From Pyropia haitanensis (lineage: Eukaryota; Rhodophyta; Bangiophyceae; Bangiales; Bangiaceae), in assembly GCA_008729055.1 (NCBI GenBank), contig SDUX01000036.1:1-54251 (forward strand): 54,251 bases of DNA, read 5' to 3'. The notes below the pieces were generated by a model. That model had not been told where the DNA came from and did no database searches. It saw only the letters and a program-made list of their open reading frames with translations. Numbering within the stretch: the stretch's first letter is position 1; each line of letters begins with the position of its first letter. Below, one piece after another: positions 31,310 to 42,066 of this stretch. A program made the position numbers and the translations under genes.

Positions 31310-33067
31310 ATGGATGATGCTCCATTCATGGATGTGATGGGCGCCGCGGCTGATGGCTTGCTCAACGGTGGCGCTGCCGACAGCGACGACGAGAACGACG
31401 AGGCCGGGGATTTCGGCTCCGGTGCCATTTCGGCCGACCGGCTTTCTGGTGGTGATGTTCCCGTGGTTGGTGCTTTGTCCTTTGAGGTGGAGAGTGATGA
31501 GCGGACCGCGCGCCGAGCCTCATCGCAGAACGCGGCGTCGTTTGCTATGTCCGAGCAATCGTGGTCCAGTGCGGACAAAGCTGCCGGACGCTTTATTCGT
31601 TTTCTTGCTCGTGCCTACGGTGTGGTTGGGGCGGCTGGCGCTGATCCCGTGGAGCAGCAGGCGATGGCGATAGCTACCAGGCTGGACGCGGCACTACCAA
31701 TGAGGCTGCGGCGGTACTTTGCTTTGCTGCGTGAGGGGGGGCGTGCGCATTTGGTTGGTGGTAAGAATTCACCTCTTGCCATGAACACCATTCGCAACAT
31801 TGCCTCCTCTTTACGGCGCTTCTTTGCCTTGGCGTGTCGCGACTTTGCAGGGGAGCAGCCGTACGTCAAGGGGTGTCGGGGCCAGGACGAGGCGTACGTG
31901 CCCGTCCTCGACGTGGACAGAACCCCAGCGGAGGAGGCCGAGGGCGCTACGCACCGGGGGTGCCCCGTGAAGCACCTCGTGGTGGTGGAGTGGCTACAGG
32001 GGTCCAGCAAGAGGGCGACGAGCCTCGGGGAGGAGGCGGCTCAGACCCCGCCTGTGACGGTGGAAACTATGGTCACAGCGTGTGACCTGGCGTCGGCCGG
32101 CTTCACCGCCCAAGATGTCGTCGTTGAGCCAACTGTTCAGGAGTACTGCCGGCTGACAATCTACGTCATTATGGTTTACTCCTGGTGTACTATGCTGCGG
32201 CCGGTGAACCTCCTCGGATTGAAGTGCCACGACGTCATGTTTGCCCCAATGGTGGGTGCCAACCTGACGTTTTTCGAGACCCACGGCCGACCACGGTGGG
32301 TACGTGTTCGGTACTCCAAGCTGAAGACCAACGTTTCGGGAACCGCACCAACCCCCGCCTACTACTTCTGGTCGGTTTTGAGTACGCAAGCGGAAATGGA
32401 GGCGTCGGACGTCTACGGCAGCTCTACCTGTGTGCGCTGCCCATTTTCTTGGTGCGACCTACCTGTTTTTTCCTACGTCTACGCTCAATTGAGGGCTGCC
32501 GACCCTGCCTTTACTCTGAGGTCCGAACTTCCTTTTTTTGTCATCCCGGTGGCGGGAGCGGCAGGTGCCGGCGGAGCCATGACGGGCGAGCCCGTTTCGA
32601 AGGGCTGGTGAGAGCAGAACCTTGCCTCGTTCGTTCTCATTTTCGACCCCGCCTTGAGTGCCCGTGGGGTGGGAGGACTGTACGGGTTCCGGAGGGGTGC
32701 CACCCAGTTCTGGCTGAACTACACTGGAGATGTGGACATGGTCATGCGAATGGGTGTGTGGAAGTCAAACTCCACTCGCTTCCTATTCTATGTTCTCAAC
32801 TACCGGTGCCGCGGGACGCTGCGAGCAAGAATCCGCGACTGCTACCGGGTGGACAGCGCCGACCTTGCGACTCGGGTTGGTGGTCTTGTTGACGAGTTTA
32901 TGGTTTGGTTTGAGCAACGCGTCGTCGCCTTGCAGGAGGCGAACCATGGCAACTTTTTTGTGGGCGCTTTCGGGGCCGAGGTGGCGGCCAAGGTGCTTGA
33001 CATGGTGAACGTACTCTTGCGGACGCATGGCGGGGTTGGACTCATTGGGGGTGCCAACGGCGAGTAG
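31310..33067 (+). pseudogene. tyrosine recombinase (Crypton-like), interrupted by one in-frame TGA
   Basis: I start this at the ATG at 31310 (MDDAPFMD). An acidic N-terminus is followed by a helical core-binding-type domain (TIRNIASSLRRFFALACRDF). Catalytic positions counted from that ATG are: R297 in LRPVNLLGLK; K337/K339 in SKLKTN; Y458-x-x-R461 in YGFRRGATQFW, replacing the usual HxxR; W484 in MGVWKS; and Y494 in FLFYV. These match the R-K-(H/Y)xxR-(H/W)-Y signature of tyrosine recombinases, which cut and rejoin DNA through a tyrosine-DNA bond. Codon 434 (32609-32611) is TGA, and the frame continues without shift on both sides for 585 codons in total. As sequenced the first product lacks half the active site. 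Eukaryotic elements coding only for such an enzyme are Cryptons, and DIRS-type elements also have one. No RT was found nearby, which favours Crypton. Confidence 0.8.
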
Positions 33068-33575
33068 GTTTTTCATTTTTCCTTGTGCTCCTTAGTAACG
33101 AAGATGCAAGAACCAGCCCCGCGCGCAATACACAATAGCAGCTCCCCCCCACTGGTGAACGAGCTCCCTTCCTACCGTGGCCTACTGAAGAATGTGGAAG
33201 GCATCAATGGCGGCCGGAGGCGCCTCGTCCAACGCGACGACGGTGCCGCCGTAATGACAGCATAGCGCGCCGGCCATCGAAGCCATGGAGGGAACTGTCT
33301 TTGCTCAGACTGGTGGGCACCGCTGGAGACACAGACACCACCCCCCTGTCTGTTGTCGGGCACCACAGCCGACCCGGGCGGCCGTGGGAGGCGCCGATTC
33401 CGTCGGAAGCGTCGACCAAAGCAACAGTCGCAGCCGCTTCGGCAATCATAGAGAGCACCGCCGTTGTCGCCGCTACTGGCATAAACTTGGGCTGACGTGT
33501 GTGACGCAGAGACTTCGGAGGAGTCGCGGGTTGCTCCTGTCGTTTTTGAACCGGCTTCTGAAGGCGCTTTTATAA

Positions 33576-33881
33576 AGACCGCGGAAGCTCCCGGTTGCAC
33601 ATCAGGCCATTCCGTGGCCAAATGGGAAAACGCCCCACTCAGTGCGCGGTGGTCGTAGGTTCGACAACGGAGAATGCGATAAATGGTATCTACCTCCCGG
33701 TTTCAAACGTTGCGTCTGCTTCGGTTCAGATTTTAAGTGGCCTGACCAGCTGGTGTTCGCTATTGCTTCGGCGAAGCAGCCCAGAATCGTGGCAGGAGAG
33801 GACCGTTATCTGGTGTGCTATGCTCCGTGTCCCAGATTCGCCCACGACGTAAAACTCGTGCTGCGGCAAGTGGTACAGTGA
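33576..33881 (+). CDS. small Cys/Trp-containing ORF, possibly a CW-type zinc-finger remnant
   Basis: Open from the stop at 33573 to 33881, about 100 codons, with no internal ATG before the conserved-looking part. It is therefore either a downstream exon or a fragment. The core reads GECDKWYLPPGFKRCVCFGS then DFKWPDQLVFAIASAKQP and EDRYLVCYAPCPRFAHD. C-x-KW-x-LPPG resembles the start of CW-type zinc fingers, which read histone H3 methyl-lysine, but one of the first cysteines is missing. It lies 510 bp after the recombinase on the same strand and could belong to the same element. The identification is weak; the coding look is better than that of surrounding ORFs. Confidence 0.35.
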   Translation, partial: RPRKLPVAHQAIPWPNGKTPHSVRGGRRFDNGECDKWYLPPGFKRCVCFGSDFKWPDQLVFAIASAKQPRIVAGEDRYLVCYAPCPRFAHDVKLVLRQVVQ

Positions 33882-36300
33882 CGCTTGTCGTCAAGGGGTA
33901 GTTGGCCGTAGCCCTGTACACCACGGTATCACTTTGAAAATCGCAGCGCCGAAGTTATTCGTAATGCTTGCTTCATGTTTCATGATATCTGTGTTCTCCC
34001 AATTCGGAGAATTGCAATAGTGAAATCGGGTCGCATCAACTTGGGGCATATGTCCCAACTCCAGTTGTTTGTCCACACTTTTTTTTTTTTTTTTGCTCGT
34101 CGCTCCGAAAATCAATGCGCCCTTGTCGCCGACTCTAGTACCCCTGGCACCTGCGCTGCCATTGCCGTCACGGCCGCCGCCATGGCTGCCGCCGACGGGG
34201 CCGTGGCCGTCTCCGTCACTGTGCGCACCGTCGTGCTGGTCACCGCCACTGGACCGCGGCGGCTCGCTCTGCCGCGCCCGCTGCCGCTGCCATGCTGCCC
34301 TCCTGTACGCCGCCGCCGCCTGTGTTCCCGCCGCAGCCTCCACAGCCTTCCCGATGGGCGCGCCGTCGCTGTCATTGCTGCCCCTGATGCGGCCCTTTTC
34401 TCGCCGTCGCGATGCCCGTCGCGTCGGCGGGCGCGGCCGCAGCCGCGGCCGGCAGCCGCGGTGGCTGCGGAAAGGAGGCGCAGGGTGGGGCAACGGAGGA
34501 TGACTGGCGCCTGGGGATGCGCTGGAGAGGGTAAAGTGGGCACGGGGCCACGAGGAGAGGCGGTGACAGGTGGGTCGGATGGGAAGGTGGGCTGGGCTGC
34601 TTGCTGGACTGCCGGGCGGATGGGCGGGCGCGGCAAGGTGCTCTGATGGCAGGTGCAGGGCGTTGCGGATGCTCCCCGCATGGCCGTAAAGCGTGAGGGA
34701 CTCATACGGGCGGGTGTTGAGCTCGCTGAGGGCCGGCAGCGGGGTGGGAAGGCAGCCGCGGACCCAGTCGGGTGGCCGCGGGTGCGAGGAAGGGGGCGGG
34801 CTGGTGCCATCCAGCTTGGCTAGGGCTACTGCAGTGCGCGCGGAGGGAAGGAGAAACATTGGCACCCTGCTCCAGGTGGGCGGTGCCCCCCGGTAACTGA
34901 TGTTTTCGGAAAGCCTTTCCCTGCGGCTTCAGAGCCGGCGCACCTGATGGCGCGCGGGCGGGACACTGCACCGGCTCCCCCCGACGTGGGGGGGTTATCG
35001 GACGTTGGCGCAGGTACACCCAGTGTGGGCCACGTGGAGAACGCCCGCGCAACCCTCACCACCGCTGTGTCCACCGCCACTGCTGATGCGTCACCGGCGG
35101 AGCAAGATCTCCCGGGTGGCCAGGACCGGCGGCCGCGGCTGTCTCCGCCTCCGACGCTGCCGCCCCCGTCGCCGCTGGGAGGAGGAGGGCCAGCCGGGAA
35201 AACAGAGGCGGGGGGAGCGCAGTGGCCCGAGCCGCCGCCGTAGTGTGGCCGTGGTGTGGCCGCCGCCACTCCCGTCGGCTGCGGCAGGCAGGGACGCGGC
35301 AGGGGAGGGGGAGCGGAGCGTCCGAAAGTTTCGGTGGGCCCGACACGTGCTGGCCAGCCTGGAAACTGGGTCGCTGATTGGCTGTTCAAGTTGACTGACT
35401 TGCGTCACCAAAATCCCCGCCAAATCCCATCGGGTCACCTAAAACCGAGGAGCTGGCTGCGCTGTCGAGGTTTGTAACAAAAAGCGCCCCTCACCGCAGG
35501 CAGCGACACGGCGGCGGCGGCGGCGTCCATGGGTGGCGCGGCCACCTGCAGGGGGCGACGGCCGCAGCGGCTGACGACGTCGCCGGTGGGGACAGGGCTC
35601 GTCCGGCGCCCGACGGCCGCCTCGCCGTCGACGGTGAGTCGGCGAGGGCCCTCTCGGTGGTCGGCAGGGCCGCGGCAACGGCCACCTTCCCCTCCACGCC
35701 CCCCGCTCCCCACCCGGAGCACCAGCGGCTGCTGCACAGAAGCTTGAAGCGGCCCGGGAACTTGGCCACGCCGCCGAGGCGCGGGCTACCGCGGCAGCAT
35801 GCGCGCGCTGGCGCGCGTTTACGAGACGCTCACGCGCGAGGCGGGGGGTTGAGTGGCGGCCGTGGCCTGCGCCGTCACGCCACGGCCGCGCAGGACGGTG
35901 CCGTCGGGTGGAGCTGCAGTGGGGGTGGCCCGAATGCGGGGAGGTGACGCCGGAAGGCGTGACGCTACACGGGGGGGATTGGCGGCGCCGGCGGTGGGTG
36001 TGTCTGTGGAGGCAGGTGCACCGCCCAGGGGAGAGCGGCCGCAGGGCTTGGTGGGGGTTGGCGGCGGCAAAGGAGTTGTTAAGTGGGGAACGTCGCACCG
36101 ACTGCGCCTATGCGGTTTGTTTTTTCGGGGGCGGGCCGGGGGTAGGTACTGCAATATCTGCGCCTGAGGCGCCGCACCACTGCATCACAGGGGGAGGACA
36201 TTATGTCCTCATGACGTGGGGGGTGCATACGACACGACACAACAGCCGTCCATTTATCGTGAGGACGGGCAGGGCGTTCAGTTCCCCTCTTCTGCCGCCG
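33882..36300. other. no supported gene
   Basis: Contains a 16-base poly-T run near 34079-34094 and alternating moderate and high GC. A minus-strand stretch near 34865-34600 (ARTAVALAKLDG, SELNTRPYESLTLYGHAGSI) looks protein-like but has no boundaries or homology that I can name. The remainder is low complexity. Confidence 0.35.
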
Positions 36301-36420
36301 GCGCACCGCTGACGCGGGGGGCTGCTGCCCCCCCCCCGTTGCGGTCACGATTGGCGCTGGCGGCAGCAGGGCGCATTCCGCCGCCGAGGGCAGCGGCTGC
36401 CACCGCCGCGGCGCCGTCGG

Positions 36421-37110
36421 CGCCGGCGGTCGCAGTACGGACACGTGGCAGGGCAGGCGGGCGGCCGGGGGGGACTTGGCCCCGCCCGCCCGTCGTAACT
36501 CCCCGCTCCCCGCGGCTCGCCGTGCCCGCCTCGCCCCCCTCCCCTCGCCGTCTGGCCGCCGCACGCACCGCGCGGAAGCCACAAACTCCGCGTCGCGGCT
36601 GTCGCCAAAGGCGGGCGCCACAGAAGAGTCCATAGCCCCCACGCTGCCAACCGCAGCCGGTTGGCCGCCGGCCGCGGCCAGCGCTGTGGCCGCCGCCACG
36701 TCGCAGGCTCGCTCTTCTACAAAAAACATCCGCACGCGTTCTCCCTCCCCTTTCACGTCTTCCGGCTGGTCACCCGCCAGCCCCCCCGCCCCTTCACCTA
36801 CATCACAGCCCTCATCCTGCTGGACTGCCTGCAGGCCGCCCATCCGGGTACGCTTGGTCTGCCGCCTCGCCGCCGGCAGTCGCCGCCGGCGCGACGCGGC
36901 CGCAGAGGGCCGCTGCCCTCCCCCCGTTGCAGTCGCATCTGGCGGCGGCGGCAGCAAGGCGCGCCCCGCCGCCCCCCGCGTCACACTCAAATACACCAGA
37001 GAGTACCGAAAAGAGGCACCCGCTAGGACATGCACCGTAACCCCTTATCACACAAACCACACCACAACAACACTGGCGGTCGTGGGGGTGCGGACGGCGA
37101 TGGATCGCTT
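36421..37110. repeat. dispersed repeat, copy B (pairs with 24741-25110)
   Basis: Same ordered blocks as copy A, with an insertion between the CTGTGGCCGCCGCC block and the GCGGTCGTGGGGGTGCGG block. The minus-strand reading shares AGGQPAAxG and RDAE with copy A, so the duplication may have involved coding sequence. Confidence 0.7.
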
Positions 37111-37199
37111 CCCTCCGCCAAGCTCCCAACGCCGTCGCCGCCGCCGCACTATCCCCACCCCCTCCGGCGGCGGGGGAGGAGGGCAGCGGCGCTACCGCC

Positions 37200-38684
37200 G
37201 CCGGCCCGACGCTCCCACCGTGGAACAAACGCTGACCGTCACGTCAATCGGCGACACGTGTCGCGGCCGCTGGCACGCCCACCACCGCGAATTTGGTGGA
37301 CAGCCCGGCCGCCCGGATGCCTCGTCAGGCGCCCGCCAGCGACACGGCGAACGCAACAAGCGCGTCCCCCCCCCGCCCTCAGGCTGCGCGAGTGGGTCCC
37401 CGCGACGGCACTCTCCACGGGCAGCGTCCCCCCCACCCGGGGCAGGGCCAGCGCCATCCCTTCCTTTGCCGGCGCAGCCGCCACCGCATAGCTCCGAGGC
37501 AACGCGGTGGCGTTGGCGCACCGTCCGCGCCCCCGCCACGACGCGCACGTCCGGAAAGTTGGTCAACCACACCCGCACCGTCAGGGCCGTAGCGCCGTGC
37601 CGCCACACGCGCGCCGGCCCCTCAGGCATCCGCCGCAGCGCCGAGTCCACCGTACCCCCCTCTGCCAACGCCACAGCGCCGCGTCCACCGTACCCCCCTC
37701 TGCCACCGCAGCCCCCGCCGGGAGCACGCCCGCGCCGACACCCAGTCGCACGCCCATCCCGTACGCCGCCGTCCCGGCCGCCCCGTACACCCCCACGGCG
37801 AGCACCCCGACCAGCCGGTCAGAGAGGCACTCCCACAGCTGGTGAGCGGCCCAGCCGGGCGCGGCAGCGCCGCCGAAGGGGCCCGCCCCGACGCGGTCGA
37901 GCCGGTGGGCAGCGGCGAGGCCGCCGACGGCTCCACCAACGGCGACACGCACGGCAGAGAGGAGGGCGGGGGGCCACGTTACCAGCGCGGGTGTTTCAGG
38001 TGGCGGCCGCCACTGCGACGGGCGCCGTCCACAACAGCGGGTAGGCGGTGCGGCGCGCCGCCGCGAGTGGCCGAGCCTCGCTATTGTCGCCACAGCTGCC
38101 GCCCGGCGCCGCAGCAACGACCGCCCCCGTGTACAACTTCGGCCCCAGCCGCCCCACCCCGTCGGCGGCCACGTCCCGCCCCGACAAGACGGCCATGACG
38201 CGGCCGTACCGGCCGCGGGGACCTCAGCCGACAGCGTTCGCGAGCGGCTCCCCATCGGGCACCGCCGGGCACGCCGCCGCCGCGGCGGCGGCGACCGCGC
38301 CAGCACATTTGGCGTGCAGCAGGGCGTCGCCCCACGTGGCGAGGCGGCCGTCGCCCGCGGGAGAGAGCGCCACGTTTCACCCCGCCGCCGTGGCCTTCAC
38401 GGCGGCCGGTACGCCGACGGCGCGTTCTAGGGTTTGCCCGCGGCGGCGGCGGTGACGGCGGCTTCGTTGCGGGCGCGGGAGACGGCGATGGCCGCAACGG
38501 CGGCCGACGCGTCGGCCGCTGCCGCGACTTGCCGCGCCGCGGTGACGGCAAGACAGGGAACATCAGGGGGGGGAGCGCGAGCAGCGGGGACGGCGGCCGC
38601 CGCCGTCGCCGCCGCTGCCGTTGCCGTCGCGGCACCGACGATGGTAATCAGCGCCATTGCCAGACGACGGCAGCAGCCGGCCAT
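37200..38684 (-). pseudogene. putative signal-peptide/membrane protein, frame broken several times
   Basis: Begins with an ATG at 38684. The first 30 residues (MAGCCRRLAMALITIVGAAT...) form a basic start followed by a long hydrophobic Ala-rich stretch, like a signal or transit peptide. That frame stops at 38427 (85 codons). Further coding-like pieces follow in other frames on the same strand: VMAVLSGRDVAADGVGRLGP; SDRLVGVLAVGVYGAAGTAA; RVWRHGATALTVRVWLTNF; and SYAVAAAPAKEGMALALPRV. A 38-bp tandem duplication (37636-37711) falls inside it. I do not recognise the family. It could be a decayed gene, a gene with introns, or spurious GC-rich coding. Confidence 0.3.
37636..37711. repeat. 38-bp tandem duplication
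   Basis: CAGCGCCGMGTCCACCGTAC begins at 37636 and 37674 and is followed in both copies by CCCCCTCTGCCAMCGC. The length is not a multiple of three, so it shifts the minus-strand frame. Confidence 0.85.
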
Positions 38685-39939
38685 GATGGTCGCGCGTCGA
38701 GAGAGGGTAGGCCGCAGCGGCGGCGGGGGAGGGCTGCGGTGGGCGGGGGACGTCGGCCAAAGAAAGCCGGGGAACGAGAGGAGCAGGTGGCGGCGCCACG
38801 GGGGGAAGGAAATGGGTCTCGGAGGGGTGCCGGACCCCGCTCTGCCAGCCCGCCAGCCGTCCGCCCGTCGGCGACCCGGCCGTCGGGTGGCCGTCCCCTG
38901 CAGCGTCGTCCAAAAAGCGCTCAATGGGCGACGGGGCAGCGCCCGCAGCGGCCGCAGGCGCTCCCCCAGCGGGGCACTGCCCCGCGCCTGGGGTGGCCGC
39001 CGTAGCCGCGGCGCGTCGCCGCGCGGCGGCAAGGCCTGCTTCGCAACGGAAGGCGCGGCAGACAGGGGCTGTTCCCCACGCAGCGGCGCTGGCAGTCCCC
39101 CACACCCCCCCGAGAGCACCACCACGCACCGTATGGGTTGGGCGGGGCAGGGCGGCGTCTGGCAGGGCATGCGGGGCCTGCACGACCCGGAACGTCGCAG
39201 TGTCGGGCGGCGGGGCGGTGACGGGGTGGGGAGGCCCGGCAGAGGGCAGCGTGTCACCACTGCCGGCAAGCACCGTCGGCCACGCCGTGCCGCCACCACC
39301 AGCTCCCTTAATGTCGGCGTGAGGGGTGGCGGCGGCCGCTCTGGTGGTACTGAAAGAAGAGATGTGGGAGGACTACCACCGCCCGTGCAGGGCCACCCCC
39401 TCGCGGCCAGCGCCATCATTTCTCCGGACGCTGTCATCCTTCCCCTGCTGCGGCCGGCGCGCGGCCGGCTGCGACCGCCGCCTCACCACCACCTGCCATT
39501 TCAGCCGAAAACGCCGCGCCGCCATCAAGAGTTCTCGCGGCGTCGGCATTGTGAGGGGCGGAGGCAATAGTGGTGGTCATGGGGGGAGCGAGGGGGAGAT
39601 ATCTCCCATCGCATGGTGCAGCAGCACCCCCAGGCTGCCAACGCCGCTGCGCTCCGTGGGCCCCACCCCTCCCTCCCCTCCCAGAATCGTCGTTGCCATT
39701 GCCGCCACCGGAGCACCTCCGCATGAAGCAGCTGCCGCCGCTAACCCCTAAAAGCACCGTTCCCGCCGCCACCCCCCCCGCTCTCTGCAGGAGCTGACAC
39801 TGCTGTCCTCTCCCCCCGCCCAAGCGTTATTCAAGCTGTTACAGGAAGACGCAGGGTGGACCGAGCTGCCCCTGCGGACGACCGACCTGACGCCGACCAC
39901 CTGAAAAACTCAGCCCACGGGTATTGGGTATTATATGAG

Positions 39940-39945
39940 TTTATT
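39940..39945 (-). terminator. polyadenylation signal for the SAP-like gene
   Basis: AATAAA on the minus strand, about 110 bases after the stop codon of the gene ending at 40054, within a T-rich AT island. Confidence 0.55.
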
Positions 39946-40053
39946 TGAAAGATTTTTTTTCTTGTACGTGCGAAATGACACCTTGCGCAAACGACTTCAC
40001 CGTGATACAGCCTCGGCCTCTCAAAAAGGGCCCTCAGAGAAAGCCAAACAGAG

Positions 40054-41322
40054 CTAAAGCTGTTTGTACACCTTGGACCAGTGCGCCACACAGGCCGCCG
40101 TGCGCGCCTTGAAGAGAGGGCGCGAGACTTGGTCGCCCGCGACGCCTCGACGCCGAGACGGGTTGCTCTGCTGCAAGACTCCGCGCAGGGTGGAGAACGT
40201 CGCACCGCGGAAAGGCCTCGACGCTGCCCGTCCGGTCGGCAGCGCGGCGCCCGAGCGCGGGTCAATCTTAAGAAACGCGCTCTCGAGCACCCTCCGCTGG
40301 GCATCCGAAAAGACGAACAGCCTCTTCGTCGACGAGGTTGTGGGTGGGTTGAGGGTGGCCTGTGGGTGGCCAGCCAACTCCGCCTCCACCCAGTTGAGCA
40401 TCCGCGCGTACTCGTGGTGGCTCCTTTTCAGGTTCACCAGCTTCCGCCCCAGAGCAGAGCCACGCGGGGTCACCGCCAATGAGGCGTTGACAGCCGCAAG
40501 CCCTGAGAACAGCCCCCGGCAGCCAGGCTCTGCGTGGCTGTAGCCCACAATGTCCTGAAGCACGTTGAGCAGAGGGCCGCTCAACGGCGGCTCGATGGCC
40601 ACGGAGGGCACGGCCTGGGGGTACTGGGGAGGTGCAGGGGGGAGGGTGTTCATAGGGACTGGCTGGCCAGCGGTGGGAGGATGGGCAGCAGAAGTGGGGG
40701 GGGGGGGGGGGGCTGGGAATAGCTCACGAGCAGTCACTGGGGATGGGGGGGGGGGTGGAACAGAAAGTGAAGGAGGGGAGCGCGAAAAGTGCCAGCGCGC
40801 CTCCTCCAAGTCAATTCTCTTCCTCGCCAGAGACACGGAGTCCCGATGCTTCTCAATCTCGAACTCCAACCGCGCTCTCTCAATGTCAAAAGGGGCGGTG
40901 GCCGTAGCGACAGGAACCGCGGCCGAGCCGCCAGGTGGTGACATCGTCGGGGCTGACACGGCCGGCCCGGTGGCCGGCGACGGAGATGTCAAGGCCGACC
41001 CAGCCACGGCCGACGTCTGCTGCTCGTTGATGAAACCCCGACGAAAAGTAGCCATGGTGGCCCGCACACAGGCCGGCAGCCCACGGTCCACGCCGATAGA
41101 TGTCAGCGACATTTTCAACATCCGCTTAAGGTGGTAGTCGCCGCCGGCCTCAATCTCGGCGTTGTAGACCCCGACAAGCCGCGTCAGGTTCCCGATAGTT
41201 GGGTGAAGAGGCAGCTTCAACCGTCGAGCCACACACAAGGCGCTCAGCCCGCGAACGTCCAGTTCTTGAGGAAGCACAATCGGGTCCGGGGATGACAGGA
41301 TGCCTGTTGTCGGGTTGTTCAT
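40054..41322 (-). CDS. SAP-like, coiled-coil protein of unknown function, divergent to the CR-type gene
   Basis: I start this at the ATG at 41322 (MNNPTTGI), giving 422 codons; the frame is open further upstream but Pro-rich. Residues about 21-55 (LDVRGLSALCVARRL then LPLHPTIGNLTRLVGVYN) have the two-helix spacing of a SAP domain, a small DNA-binding motif; that match is by eye. Residues 145-180 (DIERARLEFEIEKHRDSV...) form a strong coiled coil. After a Pro-rich linker, residues about 265-422 form a globular, basic domain (LQDIVGYSHAEPGCRGLFSG, NLKRSHHEYARMLNWVEAEL, FSDAQRRVLESAFLKIDP). The gene is intact and shares a 744-bp region with the CR-type gene transcribed the other way. A DNA-binding partner or regulator of that gene is plausible but unproven. 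Confidence 0.6.
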   Translation of the reverse strand: MNNPTTGILSSPDPIVLPQELDVRGLSALCVARRLKLPLHPTIGNLTRLVGVYNAEIEAGGDYHLKRMLKMSLTSIGVDRGLPACVRATMATFRRGFINEQQTSAVAGSALTSPSPATGPAVSAPTMSPPGGSAAVPVATATAPFDIERARLEFEIEKHRDSVSLARKRIDLEEARWHFSRSPPSLSVPPPPPSPVTARELFPAPPPPPTSAAHPPTAGQPVPMNTLPPAPPQYPQAVPSVAIEPPLSGPLLNVLQDIVGYSHAEPGCRGLFSGLAAVNASLAVTPRGSALGRKLVNLKRSHHEYARMLNWVEAELAGHPQATLNPPTTSSTKRLFVFSDAQRRVLESAFLKIDPRSGAALPTGRAASRPFRGATFSTLRGVLQQSNPSRRRGVAGDQVSRPLFKARTAACVAHWSKVYKQL

Positions 41323-42066
41323 GGTGTCAGCCGGGGCAGGGAGCAGGGTAAGGCACCGGAGGGGGGCGGTGGGAGGGGGGGGGGGGGGGGGGTAGGGGAG
41401 GCAGCAGGTGCGCGCCACTTGGCCAGAAGAGGGAGATGGATGGAGGGGGTCTGTCGGCGGTGGGGAAGGACGCAGGACGGGGACGAGGGTCGGTTTGGAC
41501 TCGTGGCGCGAGCAAAGGAAGCGCCAATTTTTTCCTCCCACGTGAGTATGACGGGGCACTCCAATTGCTGGTCCGGCAGTACGCAGTTTGGCGCGAGAAA
41601 AAAGGCGGGCGATGACAAGGTTTCAAAATGGTGAAAGGTGCGAACAGTTTTGAAGACCTCATGAAGAACTATGTCAGACTTATGACCTCGACCGATCACC
41701 ACTCCAATTGTATTCTGTGGGTTCCCAGGGTCCAGGCGAACCGGGCTACTTCTAGTTCCCAGGTGCCAACAGGCCTTCACACTCATCGCACGCCCTTTGC
41801 TGTGTGGTCGCCCACGCTTGCCCCCTTCCGCACGCTGTCCCCGCGCCCGCCCGCCAGCTGCTGCTGCCGCCCCCCCCTCACACACCAAGACCACCTCCAA
41901 ATTCTCCGGGACCCCAGCTGGACCACCTCATCACCCCTTGGCCGCCTCGGGAGGCCAATCTACCCCGGGAGGTCAGTCTTCCCCGGGAGGTCATCCCGGT
42001 TCCCGGCGCGGCCCGTGGGGCGACCGTGGGCAGACCGCGGGGAGACTGACCGTCCCCATCGCCGCG
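41323..42066. promoter_or_regulatory. divergent intergenic region (probable bidirectional promoter)
   Basis: This separates the two head-to-head start codons. CACTCCAATTG, which contains a CCAAT box, occurs at 41557 and 41700, and a CACGTG G-box lies at 41539-41544. The centre (41500-41770) is of moderate GC, unlike the C/G-rich flanks, as expected of a promoter. No TATA box was identified. Confidence 0.45.

Noticed and set aside
32609..32611. TGA in the recombinase as a selenocysteine codon
   Set aside because: No SECIS-like element was seen after 33067 and tyrosine recombinases are not selenoproteins; a nonsense change or error is simpler.
33600..33670. tRNA B-box-like GGTTCGAC
   Set aside because: The rest of the B box (NTCC) and any A box or cloverleaf are absent. 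No tRNA or rRNA gene was found anywhere in the window.
40100..40330. Homeodomain in the C-terminus of the SAP-like protein
   Set aside because: FSDAQRRVLESAF resembles a homeodomain first helix, but the recognition helix with WFxNRR is missing.
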